Shown here piece after piece: positions 1 through 9,900 of a stretch of 20,121 nt of DNA (its first letter is position 1; the number at the start of each line of letters is the position of its first letter). The notes beneath the pieces were generated by a model. It was not told the origin of the DNA and did not search any database. It was given only the letters and a program-made list of their open reading frames with translations. The translations under genes were made by a program, and so were the position numbers. The stretch lies in contig CALAVA010000139.1 in assembly GCA_937892025.1 (NCBI GenBank), forward strand, positions 1 to 20,121, in the 5' to 3' direction. The stretch is from an uncultured Bacteroidales bacterium (GTDB lineage: Bacteria; Bacteroidota; Bacteroidia; Bacteroidales; WCHB1-69).

Positions 1-2
1 AG

Positions 3-596
3 ATTGAGCAGGACTTCAAGACCGCCAAGAACTTGCCGTCCGACTTCGCTATGGAGTGGGATATTCCGTATAGCATCATCACCTCTATCTTGATTAACAA
101 CTCGTTCTTCAAGGCCGAGGTTAACCGCTATATTCGCCTCTACGCACCCGACAAGGTTATCGTCGTTACAAGCGGCGGTGGCACGGGCACAGACGTTGAC
201 ACCATTACTTGGGAGCAGCTTGTGGCTTACACCCGCTCGCCAATCTCCAAGGTTGCGCCTATCCGTGTTGTCAAGCAGTCGAGCAAGGTACAGGATTTCA
301 CCAGCATCACCGACGTATCGGGATGGAAGGCGAATACCGTTGTACTGCGTCCTCTTGGCATGGCAGGCGTATTGGTACACGCCGAGACAGCCGACGTTGC
401 TCTCATGCGCAGCGGCGAGGTGAATAGCAATATTCAATTCTCGCTGGCTAAGATTCAGAACTTCTTGTATGTAATCAACAAGATTACGCCTAACGGTATG
501 CTCAAGTCTTACCATACGGACGCTCTTGGACGCTATGCTACGGTTCTCAACGAGTCGCAGTATCACGTATGTGTAGACATCTCTACCGCAGGTTAA
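3..596 (+). CDS. Major capsid protein, C-terminal part (truncated by window start)
   Basis: The frame is open from base 3, so the gene starts outside the window and about 197 residues are visible. It ends at TAA 594-596. I read it as the C-terminal part of a phage major capsid protein, the shell subunit. The segments around VLRPLGMAGVLVHAE and the end QYHVCVDISTAG look like the last beta-rich domain of capsid proteins in Bacteroidales phages. Its place just before a run of small connector genes, the tail tube and the tape measure agrees with that role. Family assignment is from memory of similar sequences and gene order, not from a search. The preserved fold class (HK97-like) is inferred. Base use is more GC-rich than in the following genes, as often seen for highly expressed capsid genes. 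Confidence 0.72.
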   Translation: MEQDFKTAKNLPSDFAMEWDIPYSIITSILINNSFFKAEVNRYIRLYAPDKVIVVTSGGGTGTDVDTITWEQLVAYTRSPISKVAPIRVVKQSSKVQDFTSITDVSGWKANTVVLRPLGMAGVLVHAETADVALMRSGEVNSNIQFSLAKIQNFLYVINKITPNGMLKSYHTDALGRYATVLNESQYHVCVDISTAG

Positions 597-648
597 TAGT
601 GTTTTTTCATATTGGATTTGTTTTGGTTATTAGTAGTTTGTTTGTAAG

Positions 649-1041
649 ATGACAGTATTAGAATGGCTTGAAGCATCGAATATGTATTCCTCTTTTGAGG
701 AAAAGCATTATATCAGAATCGCATTGGATAGGGGTGTTGACCCAGAAGCCGATGTGTATGATGAAACGCAGGTGACAAAGCGACAGCGAGACTTGATGGA
801 CGCAGATGTTATCTGGTATGCGGTGCTGAAACGTCCATCTAATACTTCATCTACTTCGCAGTCACACAATGGCTATCAAAAGACCATTGGCAGTGAACAG
901 GACTTTTACCAAGATGACAAGATACAATACGCTATCCGAATCTACAAGAGATATGGTGACGAAAGAGGTGAGGATTTGGAAGAGTTGACCAATGCGAACA
1001 AAATCAAGTTTGTGCCAATAGTTGACGTTGACAGGTTATGA
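649..1041 (+). CDS. Small head-tail connector-type protein (130 aa)
   Basis: Starts at ATG 649, 52 nt after the capsid gene, with no clear Shine-Dalgarno site. It overlaps the next gene by 4 nt (ATGA at 1038-1041), which suggests translational coupling. The protein is acidic and mostly helical at the N-terminus (TVLEWLEASNMY), with a short Ser/Thr-rich linker near residue 65. Size and position directly after the capsid gene match the head-tail adaptor (gp6-like) slot of siphoviruses. I do not recognise specific residues, so the adaptor role is inferred from gene order. The 52-nt gap before it holds only T-rich sequence without a convincing promoter. Confidence 0.6.
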   Translation: MTVLEWLEASNMYSSFEEKHYIRIALDRGVDPEADVYDETQVTKRQRDLMDADVIWYAVLKRPSNTSSTSQSHNGYQKTIGSEQDFYQDDKIQYAIRIYKRYGDERGEDLEELTNANKIKFVPIVDVDRL

Positions 1042-1373
1042 CGAGAGACGAGATACTTGAATACCCCTACTTGGGAACTATCACCCGCATAATTGAGGGT
1101 AGCGGACGTGAGGCTGACCAAGTTATCACGGTGTATGATGGTGTTATGGATGAACACATGGTTACGGACGAAGAAGGACGTACCTTGCAGACATCGAGTT
1201 ACATCATTAGCATTCCCCTCACAAAAGACTATGATGGGAACTGGATAGTACCAAGAAAGGGTGACAAGATAGAAATCACTCGTTATGGCGAGACGTTTAA
1301 CCTGACGGTGGATAATGCAGAGCCATCGCAGTTAGGTGGTGTAAGCATATACGCATCGAGAAACAGTTGGTAA
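1038..1373 (+). CDS. Head closure-type protein (111 aa)
   Basis: Begins at the ATG that overlaps the previous stop by 4 nt. The protein looks beta-rich, with alternating hydrophobic strands (TITRIIEGSG, VITVYDG, YIISIPLTKDYDG, KIEITRYGETFNLTVDN). That profile, the length near 110 residues and the second position after the capsid gene fit a head closure or stopper protein. Such a protein sits between the connector and the tail and holds DNA in the head. No diagnostic motif is visible, so the role is an inference from order, size and predicted strand content. It is followed after 4 nt by the next gene, so all four joining genes probably form one transcription and translation unit. Confidence 0.52.
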   Translation: MTRDEILEYPYLGTITRIIEGSGREADQVITVYDGVMDEHMVTDEEGRTLQTSSYIISIPLTKDYDGNWIVPRKGDKIEITRYGETFNLTVDNAEPSQLGGVSIYASRNSW

Positions 1374-1377
1374 GGGT

Positions 1378-1866
1378 ATGCAAAAGACAAGGATTACTGG
1401 AATGAGTGGTTATCTGAAAAAGGTTGAGAAAGACTTGACCGAGTATTGGGTGAACGAGCAGACCAATAGGCTTGTCGAGTATGCCAAAGAGGAACTTGAA
1501 AAGATGGTTACAACCCATACGTTCAAAAATCGAACAAAAAACTTGGAAGATAGTTACGCATGGGGAGTGTACTACAAAGGCGAACTAAAGGAAAGTGGTT
1601 TTAGGGCTAAGTCGGCGAGCAAGCCCGCAAAGTTCCACGGGACGAATATCTGGGGAAATGAAGAGGCAGTTACATTCATCCAAAACGGATATACACCGCC
1701 AAGCAACGGATGGGTTGTCGTATGGGTTGCTGCCGCACCGTATTCGGTATATCTTGACCCTAAATCTTCATACCAAAGTAGGTCAAACCACTTTTTTGTT
1801 ATAAGCCAAAGGTACGATGCCATCAGGCAGACGTTTGGAGAGAAAGCAGTAACATTTAGCCCATAA
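1378..1866 (+). CDS. HK97 gp10-like tail completion / minor structural protein (162 aa)
   Basis: ATG 1378 lies 4 nt after the previous stop with a weak GGG just upstream. The N-terminal half is helical and charged (about residues 8-45, ending in KEELEKMV). It is followed by the segment FKNRTKNLEDSYAWGVYYKG, where a conserved Asn-rich turn precedes a strand. The helix, 'TGNLxxS'-like turn and strand layout is typical of the HK97 gp10 group, which completes the head-tail joint. The C-terminal half contains aromatic strands (WVVVWVAAAPYSVYLD) that fit the same fold. This resemblance is from memory. The neighbours (head closure before, terminator-like protein after) support the call. Confidence 0.6.
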   Translation: MQKTRITGMSGYLKKVEKDLTEYWVNEQTNRLVEYAKEELEKMVTTHTFKNRTKNLEDSYAWGVYYKGELKESGFRAKSASKPAKFHGTNIWGNEEAVTFIQNGYTPPSNGWVVVWVAAAPYSVYLDPKSSYQSRSNHFFVISQRYDAIRQTFGEKAVTFSP

Positions 1867-1872
1867 TAAACT

Positions 1873-2310
1873 ATGCTTAACGATTCAAGAATAGACATAT
1901 ACGATTATCTTTACAACCTCCTATATGATGTTGTGACGAAAAACGTGTACTCTATGCGTGAGCCGCAGGAACTTACCAAGTCGGACACCGAGGATGGGTT
2001 TATTGTAATCCATGTAGGTGATTTGAACGATGAGGGAGAGTTCAATGGGCAAGCATACGGATGGGCAAGGTGTTACATCGAGGCTTTCGTTCCGCCTATC
2101 ACAAGGGGCAGACTTGACTACGAAAAATACAAGACTTTCGAGGATGGTATCAATACCGTTATCAAGTTAGCCACGGAGGACAATACGGGCACTTACTTCA
2201 TCCAAGAGGGCAGTGTGCTGTCAATGGATGCGGACGAAACTTCCAACGCCAACAACTCTTACTTCACGTTCATCAAATCTTTTATAGTCAACATAGACAA
2301 ACAAGAATAA
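1873..2310 (+). CDS. Tail terminator-like protein (145 aa)
   Basis: Starts 6 nt after the previous stop. The N-terminus is a helix (SRIDIYDYLYNLLYDVVTKNVYSM) followed by strands (GFIVIHVGDL, YGWARCYIEAFVPP) and a second helix (KYKTFEDGINTVIKLATE). This alpha-beta layout and length of about 145 residues match the tail terminator slot, the protein that caps the tail tube at the head-proximal end. It sits directly before the tail tube gene, as terminators usually do. No catalytic or signature residues are expected in this family, so the assignment rests on order and secondary-structure impression. Confidence 0.5.
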   Translation: MLNDSRIDIYDYLYNLLYDVVTKNVYSMREPQELTKSDTEDGFIVIHVGDLNDEGEFNGQAYGWARCYIEAFVPPITRGRLDYEKYKTFEDGINTVIKLATEDNTGTYFIQEGSVLSMDADETSNANNSYFTFIKSFIVNIDKQE

Positions 2311-2346
2311 ACATTTATAAACACTCTAATAGAAAGGAAACAAACT

Positions 2347-2967
2347 ATGAGTAAGAAAACAACCTTAAAGACCGCCATGTTGGGCTTCCGTGCCGTTGGT
2401 GGCTCTGGTGACTACACAAATGTAAGCGGTGTCCTGAAAGGTCTGACGATTGGGCAGGACGAGCCCGATAGCACCGAGATTGAAGCCGAGTTCTTCGATG
2501 CTCCTTTTGACATCGTGTATGACGGTAACCCTGTGACTTTCAACTTCGAGTTGGCAAACTATGACCTGTCCGAACTTCCTGCCCTGTTTGGTGGAACGTA
2601 TGACGCAGGCACTGACACCTATGAGGGTGCTGCCAATGCTTACACGACCGAGTATGAGTGGAAGTTGGAGTTCCAGCGTGGTAACAGTGCTCTTGTTCTG
2701 TACAAGGGGTTGACCGTTGGTACTATCAAGAAGGACGAGGATGGTGCTCTGAACTACAGCGTTACCATTACTGCCCTGAACTACAACGACGGTACTGACG
2801 ACCACATGTACAAGATTGTCGGTGGCTCTACCGTGACTTTCACCGCAGTAATCTCACCTTCTGGAAATCCAAAGACCAAGGGTTACTATGAGACCGATGG
2901 TACAAGTTACCGTCTGACTTGGGACACCTCGGTAGTGGATGGTAAGACCTACTACACAAAGAACTGA
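2347..2967 (+). CDS. Major tail protein (tail tube), 206 aa
   Basis: ATG 2347 is preceded by an AAAGGA-type ribosome site about 9 nt upstream, one of the clearest in the window, as expected for a highly expressed gene. The protein is beta-rich with short acidic turns and contains the typical tube-fold pattern of alternating strands (YEWKLEFQRGNSALVLYKG, NYSVTITALNYNDG). Position between the terminator-like gene and the chaperone pair is the standard place for the tail tube. The last 45 or so residues form a separable extension (TFTAVISPSGNP, then a YYETDGTSYRLT and KTYYTK pattern) that resembles small surface-exposed C-terminal add-ons of phage tail tubes. Base use is more GC-rich than the tape measure gene. 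Confidence 0.75.
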   Translation: MSKKTTLKTAMLGFRAVGGSGDYTNVSGVLKGLTIGQDEPDSTEIEAEFFDAPFDIVYDGNPVTFNFELANYDLSELPALFGGTYDAGTDTYEGAANAYTTEYEWKLEFQRGNSALVLYKGLTVGTIKKDEDGALNYSVTITALNYNDGTDDHMYKIVGGSTVTFTAVISPSGNPKTKGYYETDGTSYRLTWDTSVVDGKTYYTKN

Positions 2968-2980
2968 CAAATCATAACTC

Positions 2981-3056
2981 TTTTGTTTTCGTGACGTGAG
3001 GGGAGCGTTGTAGGGGTGTCCCTGTGACGTTCCCCTTTTAGGTTACGAAAGCAAAA
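2981..3056 (+). promoter_or_regulatory. Long near-perfect RNA hairpin between tail tube and chaperone genes
   Basis: Bases 2981-2995 pair with 3042-3056 (15 bp, two G-U pairs). After a small internal loop, 2999-3015 pairs with 3020-3036, leaving a GTGT loop at 3016-3019. It lies wholly in the 105-nt gap between the stop at 2967 and the start at 3073. There is no T-run after the 3' arm, so it is not a classic terminator. It may be an RNase processing site, an RNA stability element or a partial terminator that keeps tail tube mRNA above chaperone mRNA; that is inferred. Confidence 0.6.
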
Positions 3057-3072
3057 ACAAAACGGCGCGAAA

Positions 3073-3633
3073 ATGAAGAAAGAAACAGAACAGCAGCAGA
3101 CTGATGAACTGCAAGATTTCTCGATAGAGATAAAGCGTGATATACTTGACATCATCAATGACAGTCCTTCGTTGGTCACACTTGGGGACAAGGAATATAG
3201 GGTAAAGAATATGCGTTATTATTCCCTGTACCGCATTTGTAGGCTTGTGATGGATATGAAGAAAGCAGACGAGACATTGGATAATGACAACAAGGTTATT
3301 ACGGCTCTTTGCACGGATTTGGATGCAATGTGCGAGATAATGGCGATTGTCTTGTGTAACCATCGCTTCACCCCCTCGGACGATGCGGACGAGAGGAATG
3401 ATGAAATGGTAAGGCAGATGAAGATAAAGGTGATGAACAGCACTTATGATGCGAACCAATGGGCGGCTGTCATATTGGGTGCAATAAAGTCAATAGATTT
3501 GTCGGCTTTTTTTTTACTCAAAAAATCGGTGAGTACGCTTACGGATTCACTTCTGATGCGGAAGAAGAAGTCGGAGGAGACAGCATCACAGTTTATGGAA
3601 GCACTGTCGTTGCGGACGCAGCAGACTTCTTGA
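3073..3633 (+). CDS. Tail assembly chaperone, G-type short product (186 aa)
   Basis: This frame makes the shorter chaperone. It begins with a Glu/Gln-rich tail (KKETEQQQTDELQDF), then helices around YRVKNMRYYSLYRICRLVMDM and ANQWAAVILGAIKSIDLSAFF. Tail assembly chaperones lie between tail tube and tape measure and come as a short protein plus a frameshifted longer one; they coat the tape measure protein during assembly. Here the nine-T run at 3507-3515 offers the switch point, and the zero frame continues for 39 codons past it to TGA 3631-3633. The call rests on position and the frameshift arrangement, as the family is too divergent to recognise by sequence. Confidence 0.72.
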   Translation: MKKETEQQQTDELQDFSIEIKRDILDIINDSPSLVTLGDKEYRVKNMRYYSLYRICRLVMDMKKADETLDNDNKVITALCTDLDAMCEIMAIVLCNHRFTPSDDADERNDEMVRQMKIKVMNSTYDANQWAAVILGAIKSIDLSAFFLLKKSVSTLTDSLLMRKKKSEETASQFMEALSLRTQQTS

Positions 3634-3887
3634 GGGCGTTTCCGCAGTACACGCTTGATGATTACCTTTACCGCCTGTCTTGTGCGAGGATTCAGTTCAT
3701 GGCTGTTGACAACACGCATACGAAGTATCTGCATGGAAGTGACAAGAAGGCTTGGAACAACTATTCGGAGGCATTAAAGTCACAGCGGAAACTTGAAAAC
3801 TTTATGAGCGGATTCAATATTCCAGACTTGAAAGAGGGCGAGGAATACGAGATACCCGTAAGAAAGAACAACAAAAAGAAAAAGTAA
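3073..3887 (+). CDS. Tail assembly chaperone, GT-type -1 frameshift product (about 271 aa)
   Basis: Inferred join of 3073-3513 in the first frame with 3513-3887 in the -1 frame. The second frame carries 124 residues after the slip, starting FTQKIGEYAYGF and including helices DFLRAFPQYTLDDYLYRL and YSEALKSQRKLENFM, and ending in a Lys-rich tail. No credible start codon serves that second frame on its own: its first ATG (3459) lies inside the first frame and gives a Cys-rich N-terminus unlike the rest. So fusion by frameshift is the simplest reading. The T domain normally recruits tail tube subunits to the tape measure-chaperone complex. The tape measure gene starts 22 nt downstream. Confidence 0.72.
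3507..3513 (+). promoter_or_regulatory. -1 ribosomal frameshift site T TTT TTT in chaperone gene
   Basis: Zero-frame codons here are GCT TTT TTT TTA, so the heptamer T TTT TTT at 3507-3513 lets both tRNAs slip back one base onto Phe codons. The full run is nine T (3507-3515). A weak 6-bp hairpin (3529-3534 with 3545-3550) lies about 15 nt downstream and could stimulate the shift. Slippage by RNA polymerase on the same run is an alternative. Confidence 0.72.
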
Positions 3888-3909
3888 CTATAAAAAACAT
3901 ATATACGAC

Positions 3910-6900
3910 ATGAGTACCCCTACAGTGGTGGTCGCCCATCTCAGTGATGCCGACCTCAAAAAGTCAATAAACGATTTAGTCAGTACCGTTGACGAACAGA
4001 CAAAGGCTATGGCAACAAACTTTGATACGCAGATAAAGCGTATGCAAGAAAGTTTGAGGTCATTGGGTACGACAAAGATTGACCTTGGTAGTGTCACCGA
4101 TGGTGGCTCGTCAAAGCGTTCGGCAAGTTTGAAGCAAGAGAAGAAAGAAGCGGATGGCTTGGCAATGTCGTATGACAAACTTCTTGGAATGTTGCAATTT
4201 GCACAACGACAAGAACGAATGTATGCAGGCAAGAACCCATATACTCTTACAAGAGAAGAACTCGACAAATACGCACAAGCAATACAGAATGTTGCAAAGT
4301 ATCAAGATTTGCTGAACAAGAAACGTGCGGAAATGACTCTTTCAAATGTTGAAAATAGACAACAATTTGTTCCAAATATGAAAGAGTACACGGACGGGCT
4401 TGTACGGACTTCTGATGAACTCAAAAAAATGAGTGAGTTTTACAAGCAGTTAGAAAGAGACTCGCAAAAAGCATCAAGTAAACTCGTTGTTGGGGCAGAG
4501 GAGCAAATAAAACAAATACAAGCAATACAAAGCAAAAAGGAATCGACTAAGATATTTGAACGTGCGGTTGCTATGCCTGTTGATACGTTTGACCAAGCAC
4601 AAGAAAAACTCCGAGTGTTAGAGGCTTTGAAAAAAAAGGTTGCTGGCACACCGCTATTTTCAAAAAACCAAACCGTTACGCTGGGAAATGAGATAGACAA
4701 AGTAAAGATGAAACTGTCTTTCTTGTATAAAACCACGGAAGAAGGTGCTGCACAAGAAAAAAAGCGTGCCGCCGAACAACAAAAAACGGTACAAGACCGA
4801 TTGGAGCAAATTGAGAAGGAAAAAGTTGCCCTTAAAGAAAGAGGGCTGGTGGCACAGCAAACCGCAAATGCAATTCGTGAAGCCATGCGTGACCAATTAC
4901 AAGACAACATGACTTCTGGTACGCAACAAGCAATCAGCGGATTAAAAGACCTGCAGCAGCATATACGGGACATGCAGCGAGCGTATGCCTCTATGAGTCA
5001 AGGAGAAGCACAATCCCCAATAGGGCAGGCTTTGAAAAATGACATAAGATTGGCACAGGAGGCTTTGGTGGCTGTATCAAAGTACAATCTTTCTATCACA
5101 GCCGGGAAAAAAACACCAATGGAGAGTCTTGCAAAATTGGATTCTTATAAATTACTTTCACAGAGAGTTAGTAGGCTGACAAAAGAATATCAGATGTTGA
5201 CCGCCGCTGAAAGAGACTCTGAAAAGGGAAGAGGTATTGTTGAGAAATTGCAGTTGTTTAGCCGTGCTCTTTCGGAAATCCAAAAGCAGATGAATCGCCC
5301 TGTAAGTCTTGAACAGGCTTTAGGCAACCCGGAGAACACGCTTGACAGAATCGCCTACAAGATGCAGCAACTAAACGCTTACAAGATGGGGCTGGATTTG
5401 ACAGACCCGAAGCAGGTTGCTGAAATGAAAACGGTAGAAATGGAATATGACCGTTTGAAGAAGAAGTCCGATGAACTGATGGGCAAGAATCAGCAAATGA
5501 TTTCATCCAACAATGCACTTGCACGTTCTTGGAACTATATGAAGAATCGTCTGGCGTTTTACTTTACCGTTGGTGAAAGTACGGCATTCATAAAGAATCT
5601 GATTGAAGTCCGTTCGCAGTACGAAATGAACGAAAGGGCATTGGGTATTTTGATTGACTCCGCTGAACGGGGAACGCAGATATTCAATGAACTTTCGCAG
5701 ATGGCTCTTGTGTCACCTTACACGCTGATTGAACTTTCCAATGCGGCAAAGCAATTAACGGCTTACGATGTGGCTGCAAAGGACGTTGTTGATACCACAC
5801 GAAGGCTGGCTGATGTGGCAAGTGCTGTCGGTGTCCCTATCGAACGTCTTACTTATGCTTTGGGACAGATTAAAGCGTATGGCTATTTGAACAGCCGTGA
5901 TGCAAGAATGTTCCTGAATGCAGGTATTCCGCTTGTCAAGAATCTTGCAGACCACTACACCGAATTGGAGGGCAAGATGGTGTCTGTTGGTGACGTATAT
6001 GACCGAATAAAGAAGAAAGCCGTTGGTTACAATGACGTGATGCAGGTGATTACGGAAATGACCGATGAGGGTGGAAAGTTCTTTGACTTTCAAGCGAAGA
6101 TGGCTGACACATTAAAGGTGCAGTTGGCTAACTTGACTTTGGCTTGGAACAATATGCTGAATGATATAGGCAAGTCTAATCAAGGTATTCTTGTCGGTGG
6201 AATAAAGGGACTGAAAGAATTGTTCTTGCAATGGAATGAACTTAAACGTATCATTACAGATATAGCGGTCGTTATCGGTGTGGCAAAGGCGGCACAGATA
6301 GCCATAAACATGGCAATGGGCAAGGGAATGGCTACAATCAAGCAATCAATTCTTGCCTATAAGAGAAAGCAGGCAACAATGCTTGAATACGAACAACTTA
6401 CAAGAAAACTTACAGCAGATGAAATGGCACTTGTCGCTACGAGAAATCGAGTAACATCGGCTGACTATAAGCAAATTTTATCGTCAAAAGGGGTGACAAA
6501 AGCCAATGCTCTTATGATGGCTTCATTCCAAAAGTCAAACATTCCTTTGATGCTGGCTATTCGCAGGATGAATCTTTTGTCAGCGGAAGAGTTGAGAAAT
6601 GCAAGCGTTAGTAAAGGTGTTATTCTGGCTATTAGAGGAATAGGTGTTGCATTAAATGGATTGTGGGCTACTATGGCAGCCATTGCACCGACACTACTTA
6701 TTACAGGTGCTATAATGGGTGTGGTAGAGGCATTCCAATACTATTCAGACCAAGCCGAAAAGACGCAAGAATTAAACAAAAACATTGCCGATAACGCAAA
6801 AGAAGCATCTGACGCATTAAAGAAATTCATTGCCGAAAACAAAAAGAATATCGGCAACATGAGTGATGAAGAAGCGGAAAAGGTATGGGCGGCTTTGCGT

Positions 6901-9900
6901 GACCAAATTGAACTTTCAAGTGCCGCTGCTTCCGGCTTTGTGACAGAACTCTTAAAGGTGGAAAACATCAATGAAAGATTAGAGAAGGGGTTTGATTACG
7001 CAGAAAGAATTGAGCGAGCCGCAAATGCAATGGCAGGATTAGATGCAGAAGCGTTAAAGGTTAGCCAAGATTCTGTATTTGGTGGGATGTTTGGAGAGGG
7101 TCTCGCAGAGGACTTGGAGGATTATATAGAAAGCATCCAAAAACTACGTTCATTAGGTTATTCTGGCGAAGCAAAAAATGCAGACAGAACTGAGGCTGAA
7201 AAGGAATTGATGGAATTCGCGGATGAAGCAGAGAAGATTCTTCGCGACCGTTTGGGCGAGGGTGTAAATGACGCTGTGCAACTTAAAGAAGGTCTTGAGC
7301 GTATCAAAAAAGAAGTAAAAGCCGCCAATCCACAGATAAGAGGTGAGGTTGAAAAATACTTTGATGTGGGTCTTGATGTAATAATGGCAGAGAAGTTTAA
7401 GGGCGTTTACGACCAGACATCTTCTTTGACGAAGATGTTGATTGAACGAATTAAGCGTGATTCTGGAACTGTGCTGAAACGGCTTTCGGATGATATTCTT
7501 GACACATCAAAGGAACTTGACGATGACGTTATTCATGCCGTTGAAAAGGCTTTTGTAAAATTAAGAGAAGAATTGCCAGCAGAACTACAATGGGTATTGG
7601 ATGATTTACAGCGGTATTTGAATGAACACCCACTTGAGGCAAGGTATGTATTAGTTGAAGCAGGGGAAATTGATGTTCGTGATGCGATACAAAAGGATTT
7701 TGATAGACACTTTGGACTTGACAATACAGAAAAGCCAATTATGCCAACGATGCCGATTAAAGCAGATTTTGTTGTGAATGGATGGCAAACGGATTTGACT
7801 GCTTACAATAAGGCTATGGAGGATTATAATCAAAAAATGGAAGATTATAATGCAAAGCAAGCCAAATACGAGGAAGCCAAAGCAGAAAGGGCAAGAGTTT
7901 ATGCTGAATTTAACAAGAAGGAAGGAGAAGATAGGGTAAAGTGGGGAAAACGCTTGTTAGACGCTGAAAAAGAAGCACAAACGCAAGCCACCGCAGCATT
8001 GCATACACAACAGCAGATTGTTAAGGAAAAGGGAGAGGAAGCGGCAAAAGATGATGCTCGTTACAAGCAAGCAAGCAAGGATTTAGAGGATGCCAACGCA
8101 AGGGCTAATGCAGCAAGAGAGGCTTACAACTACGAGCATCTTTACAACGAGGAAAAAGCAAAGAGTGGCTCGCAGAAAGACCCACTTGGTGATGCACTTA
8201 CCAAAGAAATTCAAATCATTGGGGAGGTGCAAAAGAGATACAAGGAGTATCTTAACATGGGTGTGGATAGACAGACCGCACTCACTCTTGCCGCAAAGGA
8301 ATACAACAGAACTTTGTTGGCACAGAATGCCGTAATCAGCAATGCTGGCATCAAGACTCTGACATCCGAACAACTTGCGACCATGCCTTTGCAGGAAATT
8401 CGGGATTTCTACCAAGAGCAATTACGAGGTGCTACTGGTAGTGCAAAAGCCGTTGAAGCACTTGAAAAGGCACTTGCAGCCATCAATGTTGAGATAACAA
8501 AGATGGATTACAAGAAGATTACCGATGGTCTGAACAATGAACTTTCCAAGATAAAGGATGAGTACGAATTGGCGGTGGAGTTGGATGCAAACCCAGAATT
8601 GGGCGATATGTTCGCTAATATGTTTGGTATTGACGTTGACGAATTACCGCATACGTTTGGCGAAGCATACGAACGTATCAGCAAATATGTAGATGGGTAT
8701 CTTGATGATTTGAAGGTAAAGATTGAAGACTTTGACCTTATGAGTGCTATCATTAAGCCAGACGAGCAGAATCAATGGATGGGATTGGACTTTAAGGGCG
8801 AAGGAGTGCAAAATCTTGTCAAGTGGCAAAAGACCGTGCAGGATATGTTCAAAAAGAACCTTACGGAAACGGAAAAGGCTCTCGATGACTATGTAAAGAA
8901 GTACGGTGACTATTCAGATAGGATAGCGGAGATAGAGGCAGACAGAATCGAAAAGATTAAGCGTTTGAATGATGCTTACTATACGGAGGAAATGCGTAAA
9001 CTGCCAGAATATATCGCCAAGTTAAACGCTATTGAAGAGGGGACAAGAAGAGAAAAACAATCGGTAGAGTTTGACGATTTTAAGAATAGCCGTTATTACA
9101 CGCAGATGTTTGAGAATCTCGACCATGTTTCTTCCGTGACTCTCCGTGCCATGCGTGACCGATTAAGGGAGGTTATTGACACGATGAATGACCTTACGCC
9201 TGAACAACTAAAGCAGGTGATGTCTCAATATGAAAAAATTGAGCAGAAACTCATAAAGCGTAATCCTTTCAAGAATTTAACAAAAGACCTGAAAGAATAC
9301 ATTAAGACTTCAAAAGAAAGGAAAGAGGCAAACAAGGCTTGGGCTGATGCTGACAAGGAATATAGGGCACAGAAGAAAGTTGTTGCCACCATCAAAGAAA
9401 AGATAAAGCAAGAACAGGCAAAAGGAAACACGTCTACAACAAACCTTATCTACCTTCTTGAAGAACTTGGGGTTGAGGAGAAAATACTTAAAAAACTCAA
9501 AGAGCAGGTTGACGCGGCAGAAGAGAAAGCACAGAAATACAATCTTATCAAGAATCTTGTTTCAGAGGAGGCAGAAGGGGCTATACAGATGGTTGCTGGC
9601 AATCTTTCTTCTCTTGGTGAGTTTAGGGACACTCTTAATAGTTTTGGAATAAATTTAGGTGACGATTTGGATGCTATCATTGATGATTTGAGCCAAGTTG
9701 GTGAGGGCATGAACCAAATTGTTTCAGCCGCACAAAGCGGTAATGTTGTAGGCGTTGCTTCTGGTGTAGTTAAGACGGTCGGAGGACTTGGTGACTCCAT
9801 TGCCAGCATCTTTGGCGGAGGTGCTGCAAAGACAAAAAGGCTGAATCGTGAAATTAACAAATCAAAAGAATCAGTGCGTCAGTTGCAAATGGCGTACAAA

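Noticed and set aside
2365..2805. Minus-strand frame of 146 codons opposite the tail tube gene
   Set aside because: Lies fully antisense to a well-supported gene; composition is that of a shadow frame.
3043..3459. Minus-strand frame of 138 codons opposite the chaperone gene
   Set aside because: Antisense shadow with a Leu/His/Phe-rich, gene-unlike sequence; no promoter of the type seen elsewhere.
3459..3887. Separate gene starting at ATG 3459
   Set aside because: The first residues are just the shifted reading of the chaperone gene; the sensible protein begins at the nine-T run, so a frameshift product fits better.
9450..9860. Minus-strand frame of 136 codons inside the tape measure gene
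   Set aside because: Ser/Pro-rich shadow of the coiled-coil coding strand.
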